From the NCBI GenBank assembly GCA_033439255.1, contig CM065879.1:538501-602500 (forward strand): DNA of 64,000 nt, given 5' to 3'. Position numbers and translations under genes: made by a program. Below are positions 55,990 to 64,000 of this stretch, piece after piece. Position 1 is the stretch's first letter. Each line of letters starts with the position of its first letter. The notes beneath the pieces are model-generated. The model did not search any database, had not been told where the DNA came from, and saw nothing but the letters and a program-made list of their open reading frames with translations. Source of the stretch: Hericium rajendrae. Lineage: Eukaryota > Basidiomycota > Agaricomycetes > Russulales > Hericiaceae.

Positions 55990-56800
55990 CTACGTCTCCG
56001 TACGCAGTCCGGTGTGCGACCCCGCCTACGCGCGCCCGGTTGCATGCGCCTGGCCCTGCTTGCACGAGCGGGGCCATGCACACTGGCGACTGCATGCGCA
56101 CGGCCGCGGACGACCACGTAAGCGTGCGCGCGTGCACGCATGCTCGGCATGGGCAGCTGCGCACGATCCTGCCGGTGCGCGGGCGGCCAACGCACGGCCC
56201 CTCCTGTGCATGCGGAGTCGCGCCCAGCGGTGACTGCGTGCCCCCGGCCGCGGACGACCGCACGGCGCACGGTGCGGACAGTCACGCACGGCCGCGTCTG
56301 CGTGTGCAAGGCCACACACACCAGCGACGGCACATGCACGGCCGCAGACGACTGCCAGGGCGTGCTGGTCCGCGCACGCCGGTGACGGCGCCATACGGCC
56401 GTGGACGACCACGACGGCACGGACACGCTGCGCGGGCAGCTGTGAATGGTCCCGCCAGCCCGCGCATACACGTTCAGGCAGCCACGGACGGCCCCGCCTG
56501 CGCGCGGGTAGCCATTCACAGCCAGGCACGGTGGCGGCTGGGTGTGCACGGCCGCGCACAACCCCAGCCGCGGGGCTTTGTTGCATCGCGCACGGCCTCC
56601 CTTTTCGCGAGTGATGCCGCCATGTCGCGCATGGCCTTCGCGCATGGCTCACGCACCTCGCGGTGTAACCCGTCGACCTGTGCGTACCGCCGCCGACCCG
56701 CGCATGGCCCCGTTATCTCAACATGTCGCGCGCGGGCGCACGGCCCTCGCATACCGTGCGTGTGTACAGCCGCCGCGCCCCGCGCATGGCTGTGCCGTGT
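55990..56800. repeat. GC-rich degenerate array in insertion B
   Basis: Units around CACGGCCGCGGACGACCACG recur near 56095, 56245, 56335 and 56395 with uneven spacing. The sequence alternates purine and pyrimidine over long runs. Open frames on all strands are by-products of the repeat. Confidence 0.55.
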
Positions 56801-57174
56801 CGTGCACATGTAGCTTCTACTACTGTATTTACTTGTGTGTTGTAGCTACAATGTCCCTTAGTAGGAATCATTGAATATATAATTTTTCTCATGCTTTCAA
56901 GTGTGCAATATGAGACTTGACTGGATGGTTATGGAGTCTAGTGCACTTAGTGTAGGAGCCATAGGGACCATAGTATGCCAACAAGTTTATATAGCAATCA
57001 TAGCTGCCCCTCAGGAGTATATAGCACTATATAGCATCTACCTACTGCTATGAAAGCTATGATAGGCCTTATAGCTCTACATAGTTGAGAAGGATAGTTA
57101 CATAGACCTTATAGCACTCTAATAGGACACATAACTTAACACTGGACTATGTAGAATTCCAATTTCCCTGATGC

Positions 57175-59987
57175 CGCGATATACTCGCCGCGCATGCCCA
57201 TATAGAGGGCCATGACGAGCCTCTCGACGGCGAGGATCTGGCCGTGGTTCGACATGCGCTGGAGGTACAAACCGACGAGCTGCCGCTCGGTCTCTGCGAG
57301 CAGGGTGCGGCGGAGCGACGAATCGCACGGAATGCACGTGTAGGGGTCGACGTAGTCCCAGGCCCCTGGACGGAAGCCGTTGGAGACCGGGAATGGAAGG
57401 CGAGATGCGAGCGCCTCGAACGGGGCTGTAGGACGGTCACCCGGTCAGCAAACGCGTAGCAACAGCGGGGTAGCGACTTACGGAGCACGCCCGCGGGGTC
57501 TGGTATCCCCAGCAAGACCACGGGGGAGTCGACCACCTGGTCGCGACCAGAAGAAGCTGCAGCAGCGCGCGCAGCAACAGGATCCACAACGGGCGCACCC
57601 ATCCACGTCAGATGTGCGTTGAGGTCGACGCAGGCGAGGCAGGAAGTGCACTTCTCGCTGCACTCGCAGCATCGCTCGTGCTTCGCGCACCCGACGTTCT
57701 TCGCAGGAAGGACCCGGCGGAGGCACTCCTTGCCCTCGTTGATGCACGCGGTGCACCACTGCTCGGGCAAGCACTATGCAAACAGAAAATTAGCGTCGAG
57801 CACAGGTGGAGGGGATGGGTACTTACTGGGCCCCACTTCTCATCGGGCTCCTTGGCCTTGGCCTTCCCTTTCCCCTCGTTCGCAGCGACGGTGCCAGCTG
57901 GCCCCGTACGCGCCCTCTTCGCCGGCGGGGGCACCTCGACAATCTCGTCCCCCGCCTCCTCCTCCTCGACAGGTGCTACGGCCTTGCGCTTGGCCGCGCG
58001 AGTCGCGGCGGACACTGGAGCATCCAGAGCCGGGTCATGTCCCGCTCGGCGGATGCGTCTACGACACCGGTGGCGGTCAACAGGGCGGTGACTTCGAGGC
58101 GGTCTTGCTCACCGGTCTGCGAGTGGGGCGGCGACGGAGCCCTGGTGCGCATGGAAGACGAGGCCTGCGGGGTCTCGTTGGTTGGCGCGGCTGCCTTTTT
58201 ACCCTTAGGGGGCCCTGTCTTGCGCGTTGAAACAGGCACGACCTGCGCGGGCCCCTTGCCCTTGGGTGTCGCGGCCACGAGCAGGGTGTCATCATCGCTC
58301 TCCTCGAGCTCGTCAGTCTCCCAGTCCTCTGTCTCGGTCGGGTCTTCGGGCGGCTCGAAGACGTCGAGCACCTTGGCACCTCACTTGCGGTCGGACTTCA
58401 GCTCGAGGCGGCTGAAGACTATACGGGCGTCAGCGATCCCGCGACGGAAGAAATCGTTGTCGAGGTGGGCCGAATTCGACCTCAAGAGCGGGCCCTGTCA
58501 GGAGTAGTGGTCAGCGGGGACGGAAGCAAAACGTGCGCCGGCGGACTCACCAAGCAAGTGGCAACCTGGGTGATCCACTCTGCCCAGACATTGCCAGGGT
58601 CGCCTTCGCGCGGGTGGCCTGACCCAAAGAGGCATTCGAGAGCCTGAATACCCTTGGGGCGGTTGTCGACGTACGCACGAGCCATGAGAGACGAGGTGCT
58701 GAGGAGCGAGTCGCCTCGCGACTCAGTGTTCATAAGGACTCCGCGACAAGACGGAAGCGCCTGGCGAATTGCCTCCGGAGAAGTCCCCACGTACAGGTAG
58801 CTTTGCAGCTTCGCGCAGAAGCCCGCGACATGGGCACCCAGCCAAAACAGTTGTCGCTTCGGACTCAATCAGGATCTCAGGCCCCGATTGGTGCCCATTT
58901 GTCATTTCAGCCGCGTCTCGTGAACAGGAAGCCTATTCGGCGACGGGCAGGTCACACGGACAGCATAGTGTGCTTTTGCACCAGAATAGTTCAATTGAGT
59001 GGCAAGGCATACTCGCCATCGGCGTACATCGTACTATACTAATCCGCAGCCCCTCCCGCGACCCTGTCGCGGGCTCCCTCCTCGTCTGCTCGGTAGGGCG
59101 GAAGCCGCAGCAGCTCGGCCAGGTCGAGTGCCTCCGCCACTAGGCGGTGCATCGTCTCTAGCTCATGCGGATCCTCGCTCACCTCTCCCCCGGTGTCTTC
59201 CCATGGCAACTCCGGCGCAGAGACCGCTTGATGCAGCCTGGCGAACAACGGCTCCAGAGCCCGCTTGCAGGCCTCCGCGTCTATGACGTCATACTGGTAC
59301 TTGCGGCAGGTGATATCGATTTCCTCCAGGGCCACCGCGCGGCGCGTCTCCCACAGCTCGGACTCGGCCACAGACAGGCGGTCCGTGGCATCTACCTGAT
59401 TGTGCTCCAGGGAATCGAGCCACTCGCGCTTCAGCGACGGCATGAGGTACCAACCCCAGTCGAGCCAACGGCGGACTTTCCCGGACGCGCAGGCGGCCTC
59501 GGACAGGAAGTGGTCCGACATCTGCGTGATGTCATCCTGCAGACCCACGTTGATGGCGCCAGCGTAGCGCTGGTAGTCCTTCTGGAGTCCCGAGATTAGC
59601 AGGTATGCAACAACGCCGCAAGCGAGCTTGGACGTACTACGGCAACCATGAGGTCTCGACCCCAGATCTCGTGTTCCCGGATGACCGCGTCGCACTTGGA
59701 CAGCGTGGACACATCGAGCGGGGCCCACGAGTGCTCCGCAAGGAGCCAGGTCACTTTCTGGCAGAAGACTTGATCAAGGAAGGTGTTCATCGGGACAAGA
59801 CTGCCGGGCGTGAAGAGGGCTCGGAGTTGAGTGCCCTCCCGGGGCGTAGATGCCTTTTATAGGCTCACTGCAGCACACCCGCCCAGGGCGCCGTCGCACA
59901 ATCAGCTTCATGCATGCCCGTGCCCGAATCCCTCATGGGGCTCCAGATTAGACTACAGAGAGTCTAAATTTTCAGTTAGGGGGAGAA
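57175..59987 (-). mobile_element. Antisense coding region of the LTR element
   Basis: Between the second insertion and the 3' LTR, long frames lie on the minus strand (within 57147-57770, 57976-58371, 58482-58868 and 59039-59790), opposite to gag-pol. They include a cysteine-rich, possibly zinc-binding stretch (57640-57770), an acidic stretch (58270-58370) and a helical stretch (59100-59600). I do not recognise a family. Some fungal Ty3-type elements carry an extra reverse-oriented gene here. It is treated as a fossil part of the element. Confidence 0.55.
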
Positions 59988-61007
59988 TGATGCGCCCTTT
60001 AGCGCGCCTTGCAACGGCATTGCCCACTCCCCACTTCCTTGCCCGTCCTGCTTCACTTCACCTCAGCCGCACCAAGTCCGCCCACCGCGACGTTGCTCCC
60101 TGCACAGGACAAGCGCCCCCACGGGTTTGGGACCGACCGGGTCGGACTAAAGCCGGTGTCCCGTGGTCCGATGCACCGAACGGGCCGGAGATCAACCGGC
60201 CGGACGAGTCAGCGGCACAGGAACAGAAGCGTGCCCAGAGAACCAGCTGGCTCAATCAACGCGCCCTCGAACGCCCACACGCCCCCGGATCACGAGCGGC
60301 GCCCGCGACAGTGCGCTACTGACGCCATCCCAGCCATTCCAGCTCGACGTGCCCGCCGTTCCCGACGCACGCCCGGGCGACGTTGTAAGGTGGCACCTTT
60401 GATTCGTTCGTACCACGCGCATGCCCTCTGCCCTGCACGGGCTGAGCCGCAACAACTCCACTCGCCAAGGGACCCGAAGCAGGCAGGATCAGGAAGGAAT
60501 TGGAGATTGGGTCGGTCAGCGGGAGGTTGTCGTAGAAAGTCGCGCCGGGCCGCCAGAGGCGGCCTTGCCCATTTGTACTGTAGCTACTGACTTGGAGAAT
60601 CAGAACGGAATCTGTCTTTTTCCCCTCAGAGCTCAGATCTCACAAAGCCTGCCATTTGACGTTCTCACCACCAGTTTCTAAGCACGTCTCAGACGTAGCC
60701 TTTCTCACTTACTCATTTCGTTCCTCGTATTCGTCGTACTCATCGCCGTGCCGTTATCTACAAGCTGTATCACCTAAGACCCGTGAGTCTTGTCGTACCG
60801 TCATCGTCCCTAGCAGAACCGCGTCGGAAGTCACCCGCATGCAGCAAGCTCGCCCTCCGCGGTCTTGCTCCCCTGCCCGTAGTACGGTCACCTGTCAGCT
60901 ACACTTCCTGGCGCTCCCCTCTTGAGACACTTGGTCCCCTCGCACCCCCCGGTACTCTGTTGGTTTTGGTTTTGGCTGCCGCCTCCATTCCCAGGGTCCA
61001 CACATCA
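59988..61007 (+). repeat. 3' LTR, 1020 bp
   Basis: Begins TGATGCGCCC directly after the purine tract and ends CCACACATCA. It has the same length as the 5' LTR. Confidence 0.95.
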
Positions 61008-61588
61008 GCGCGGCTTCGCCCATTCCTGCTCATGGTATCCTCGAGGTCTGCCTCAATTGCTAGGAATTGTTTCTGTTTCAATAAAATTGACCATGACCTG
61101 ATTCGCAGACACGAGCGGCTGATATATGCCACCTCAACGAAGCCATCGCCTTCTTGAGAGTCTATTCCGACTCTGCACGCAACTATTTCTACACCGACAA
61201 TGTTGCGGAGATGGAGGGTGTCATCGCCCACGCCGGCTATCACTCCGAGGGCATCACAGGCCTGGTATTCCCCGGCCAAGTCAAATTCAGCACACCCCTC
61301 TATCGCCTGTACAACGCTTGTGCGGTCGACGACTTGTACACGACCTCATTGTCCGAGCGCGACAAAGCCACCGCACGGGACGGCTATGTCTTCGAAGAGG
61401 TTGCGGCATACATCTACTCATCACCAATCTGCGGCAGCGTCCCGCTGCTGAGGGGCTATAGTGCATCTATCATGGATCATTTCTACACCACGTCGGTGGC
61501 CGAAATGGAGAACGCCATCATCAAGTATGGCTATGCCTTTGAGGGCATCACAGGATATGTGCTCCCTGCAAAAATGCGATCGAGGTGA
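61008..61588 (+). pseudogene. DUF5648 copy 4, 3' piece, beyond the LTR element
   Basis: Holds the end of exon 1, an intron and exon 2 of the copy-2 paralogue. The three repeats are recognisable (ARNYFYTDNVAEMEG, VDDLYTTSLSERDKA and MDHFYTTSVAEMENAI), ending GITGYVLPA followed by a short extension. The repeats diverge from copy 2 by many amino-acid changes. With its signal peptide cut off by the retroelement it is unlikely to work. Confidence 0.82.
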
Positions 61589-61878
61589 GACTGTATTCGA
61601 TTTCATTGTCCACACAATGATATTGACAACCTGTGTGCAGTTTTATCATAATGATAATGCAAGAGAATCCGGGGATTGTGCCGGATTGAAGTGGTCCGAA
61701 GTCAGACTCTAGTCGAGAATTTACTTGTACTTGTTCATATAGCCTCCTCATGACCCTTGGGAATGTTTTGAAATGTTCTTCTGGTCAAACAATTTCTAGA
61801 TCCTGGTCAATCATCTGCTTCAAACAGGTGAATTGGAACTTCAACGGAGACCGAGAGAACACAAGTCATTTCCCATGG
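61008..61878 (+). repeat. Right part of the permuted copy
   Basis: Matches 26106 down to about 25265, inverted. It ends near the position where the left part begins in source coordinates (about 25270). Confidence 0.7.
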
Positions 61879-61879
61879 T

Positions 61880-62430
61880 GTTCATCTGTCTCCCGTTATG
61901 GCGTAGTTTTCAGAGCTTTTTATGTGCGGGTTCCTCTTCGTTTCCGTAAGTGGGCCAGCTTGTCCTTACGATAAAATGTCACTGATTCACACGGTTCACA
62001 GAACCACCGGTTATGTCTTCCGTGGATTCGTTTTATCAGAGGAGCCTGACGCAATTGAAGTCTAGGCTTCAATTGGTTACATTGAATGATGTGGGCGCTT
62101 GAAGCACATGCGGATATGTGTTGCTTTTTGTGGTCTAATTCAGTCTCTCAAATTCTTAACGTGCGGTATTCACTCATACGGGTTTGTTTCTGATCAGATG
62201 AGACTGGCACGGCCAGAATTTCAGGCTTAAATGGTTCATGTCGAACGATATGGAAACACGATGCGTATGTGGATACGTTGCTTCTTTTTATGGTCTTGTT
62301 TCAGCCCTCCAGTTCATCAATGTGCGATGACGCAGCTGGATGCACGGACTTGAACCGTTGGTGGCAGCTCTGGTCATTTTATGTCTGTCTGCGCCTGGCT
62401 CCAGCTTGGATGGCTTGCGCGTTTGGCCAA
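61880..62430 (+). pseudogene. Older relic of DUF5648 locus flanks
   Basis: TTTCCGTAAGTGGGCCAGC (61943) resembles the complement of 26780-26800. Text for a DUF5648 C-terminus (TGYVFRGF, near 62010) is followed by two diverged copies of the gene-3 downstream flank (about 62035-62160 and 62190-62420), both containing GGATA followed by GTTGCTT. Divergence is greater than in the permuted copy, so this is probably an older duplication. Confidence 0.5.
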
Positions 62431-62853
62431 GCTCAAAGGTGCCGCCCCAACTCACTGTCAATAAGATAGGCGACGCGCAAATCCCGCACCCCCTTATGTA
62501 AGCACGCGGTACCCTCGACGGCGGTGACATCTCCTCCGCGGTGCATCAACTTGCTGCAAATCTGCTCTCTGGGAGCCATAGAATAGATGCTTGTTAATGA
62601 ATCCCTGGAGACCGTTTTCGAAAATAATAAGAAGTGAAAGAGTTATAGTCTCATCTATTCAAAGTCACGAAAAACTTCGGCAAACAGCTTTTTCGGAGGT
62701 TCTGAGCCCTCTGGAGCATTTTTATGTTTTCGACCTCACAACATTTGGCGGCGTAAGCGCCCAGCATGTGACTTAAGCGCCCTACACGTGATCGCATTGA
62801 AGTTCGCCGTGCAGGGACCATAGGCATACGAAACAGCACCAGAAAGTGTCAAG
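62431..62853. other. Upstream region of the transposase-like gene
   Basis: No gene is seen. GGCGGCGTAAGCGCCC near 62749 and TTAAGCGCCCTAC near 62774 form a short GGCG/CGCC-type inverted and direct motif. They could be part of the left end of a DNA transposon starting here. Confidence 0.35.
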
Positions 62854-64000
62854 ATGCCTGCAAAGTCGAAAGCCAACCGCGCGCACGCAAGAAATCTTCG
62901 TTCTCGCGGCCAGACTCACCGTGATCCCATCCCAGAGATTCAATTTCCCGAGCCTGTCAGTCGAGATGACCCGGAATCAGACTTGGATGCCGAGTGGGAT
63001 TCAGAATGGGACGAGAACGACTCGTCAGCTCTCACAGATGTCCCGGACGACGATTCCGATCTCGAAGTCGAGCCGGATCTGGATGAAGAAGAGAAGCGCG
63101 TCCAAAACGAGGCAGATCTTGCCGCGTTCAATAACCGCCTCCGAAAAGGCCTGGCTGACGCGCTTGCCATCGAGAAGCACGAGAAGCAAGAGGGGAAGAA
63201 GCGCAGAGGGACACGATATGACAGATTAAGCAAGCGGACTGCCGAGCGCAAGCGAGCGAGGACGAAGAGAGAGGCAGACGATGACGAACGGCGTGGTTTT
63301 CGACAGATGTCCTTAGCAGCCATGTTTCATTCAAGCTCTGCTCCAAGCGAGCCCGAGCTGCCATCAGATTGTGAGGAGGTGAGTGCGAGAATTGTCTGCC
63401 TGAGCAAATCAGAAGGACTGATGGAAGGGCAGATTGATTGTTCCCAGCAGGATCTTCTCGACGATGGGACAGATGTTGACGAAGCAGAGTCTTCTGATGA
63501 GATTTCTGTTTCTCAGAAGCTCTCGGCTCTGATGGACGAGTATCGAGCACGAAAGAAGATGCCCAGCACAGTCGCATTCCTGCCGGCTGCTGATGCTGAG
63601 GCTGCGAACATCTCAGTGAACCAATATCATCACGAGGACAAGGAACGCCTGAGGCGCGCACGCAACGAGCTCACCAAACTCGCAAAGAGCAAGAAACTCG
63701 ATGTTCTTTTCCGCTCCCGCATCAATTTGATGGTCGGCAGCCTCAATCTTTTTCTCAATGCGGACACATCGTTCTCCTGGCGCGAAGCGTCAGCAATTGT
63801 CGCGAAAACAGCCGAGCGCAAGGAGTCGACGGCGCGAAGCATTCGCGACTGGATCCATGCATATCTCACATCAGGAAAGCTGCCCCTGCATCAATATGGC
63901 CGCTTCTCGAGCTCAATATTGGAGGAAGAAGATTTTGCACAGCAGATTCAGCTCCATCTCTTGGAGATCACCAAGGATGGCTATGTTCGGGCCCAGGACA
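62854..64000 (+). CDS. Probable DNA transposase, N-terminal part (cut by window edge)
   Basis: The frame is open from MPAKSKANRAHARNLRSRGQ to the window end. The N-terminus is basic, followed by an acidic region (DLDAEWDSEWDENDSS) and a Lys/Arg-rich helical segment (KRRGTRYDRLSKRTAERKRA). Near 63790-63990 it reads WREASAIVAKTAERKESTAR, SIRDWIHAYLTSGKLPLHQY and GRFSSSILEEEDFAQQIQLH. That is the DNA-binding/helix-turn-helix lead-in I associate with Agaricomycete DDE-endonuclease transposases. The DDE core would lie beyond the edge. A 69-bp stretch (about 63379-63447) has consensus splice ends (GTGAGT...CCCAG) but also stays in frame. Family assignment is from pattern memory. Confidence 0.55.
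   Translation, partial: MPAKSKANRAHARNLRSRGQTHRDPIPEIQFPEPVSRDDPESDLDAEWDSEWDENDSSALTDVPDDDSDLEVEPDLDEEEKRVQNEADLAAFNNRLRKGLADALAIEKHEKQEGKKRRGTRYDRLSKRTAERKRARTKREADDDERRGFRQMSLAAMFHSSSAPSEPELPSDCEEVSARIVCLSKSEGLMEGQIDCSQQDLLDDGTDVDEAESSDEISVSQKLSALMDEYRARKKMPSTVAFLPAADAEAANISVNQYHHEDKERLRRARNELTKLAKSKKLDVLFRSRINLMVGSLNLFLNADTSFSWREASAIVAKTAERKESTARSIRDWIHAYLTSGKLPLHQYGRFSSSILEEEDFAQQIQLHLLEITKDGYVRAQD

Larger units (their letters stand above)
54463..57174 (-). mobile_element. Hairpin-bearing insertion B (same family as A, opposite orientation)
   Basis: About 2.71 kb. The ends read GCCCATCAGGAAAA on the left and GCATCAGGGAAA on the complement of the right, close to the ends of A. AT-rich flanks carry many AGCTAT words. 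From left to right: a TATA core on the minus strand near 55285, a CT-rich block, hairpins B1 and B2, then a GC-rich degenerate array (about 55990-56800). The order is the mirror image of A. No transposase frame is visible. It interrupts the antisense region of the LTR element. Confidence 0.65.
42855..61007 (+). mobile_element. Ty3/gypsy-type LTR retrotransposon with two nested insertions
   Basis: The element is 18.15 kb long, with two 1020-bp LTRs (TG...CA ends), a primer-binding site starting TGG at about 43878, and a polypurine tract just before the 3' LTR (about 59975-59987). Gag with protease, then pol with reverse transcriptase, RNase H and integrase, lie in the left half. The order RT before integrase places it in Ty3/gypsy (Metaviridae). 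About 5.6 kb of the right half consists of two inserted elements (50834-53699 and 54463-57174). An antisense coding region lies next to the 3' LTR. Flanks gtgc/gcgc suggest a 4-bp target duplication with one change. LTR differences are confined to CpG sites, so insertion looks recent. It is broken, by the two insertions and perhaps a few smaller lesions. Confidence 0.93.

Noticed and set aside
55749-56645. 298-codon minus-strand frame in insertion B
   Set aside because: Same reason as in insertion A: the repeat keeps several frames open at once.
50834-57174. Target-site duplications of the hairpin elements
   Set aside because: I compared bases just outside the inverted ends and found no consistent direct repeat, so I do not report one.
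42855-61007. Classical RIP as the cause of the LTR differences
   Set aside because: RIP in ascomycetes prefers CpA-to-TpA changes. Here every change is at CpG with mixed neighbouring bases and many CpG sites survive, which fits methyl-CpG decay better.
1-64000. CRISPR array
   Set aside because: No regularly spaced direct repeats with unique spacers. The genome is eukaryotic and the repeats seen are satellites or transposon ends.

Overview
This window looks like nuclear DNA of an Agaricomycete (mushroom-forming basidiomycete). Genes are split by many 50-70 bp GT-AG introns. The gene set includes families typical of that class: the fungal kinase-like family, F-box proteins and DUF5648-type secreted proteins. 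A Ty3 LTR element and a likely DDE transposase are also present. There is no operon logic; neighbouring genes are head-to-head or tail-to-tail pairs.

Layout. 1-8.5 kb: a secreted type-B carboxylesterase, a degenerate kinase, a mitochondrial-looking conserved protein and the 40-residue Ost4 subunit of oligosaccharyltransferase. 9.8-13.3 kb: a DUF5648 secreted protein, two tRNA-Gly(GCC) genes and an F-box gene. 13.7-25.1 kb: two large divergent genes share one promoter region. One is an unusual protein joining a GHKL/MORC-like ATPase to a cytosine-C5 DNA methyltransferase-like domain whose catalytic motifs look altered. The other is VPS15, regulatory subunit of the class III PI3-kinase. 25.5-29.1 kb: two more DUF5648 genes and a third tRNA-Gly. 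29.1-34.7 kb: repeat-rich, gene-poor DNA with one Hsp20 gene. 34.7-40.4 kb: convergent CSTF2/RNA15 and threonyl-tRNA synthetase genes.

40.5-61.9 kb: a diverged, inverted copy of the 18.95-28.5 kb locus, with VPS15 missing and the segments in circularly permuted order. An 18.15 kb Ty3-type LTR element sits inside the DUF5648 gene of that copy. The LTR element itself holds two insertions, each about 2.8 kb, AT-rich at the ends and GC-rich in the middle. They lie in opposite orientations and share the same hairpins and a divergent promoter-like core. The right edge (62.85 kb onward) is the start of a probable DNA transposase gene.

Main observations: (1) the two 1020-bp LTRs differ at 25 CpG sites and, by eye, nowhere else, the mark of methyl-CpG decay; (2) the ATPase/methyltransferase-like fusion; (3) the circularly permuted duplication; (4) the paired hairpin elements. 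All comparisons were done by eye.
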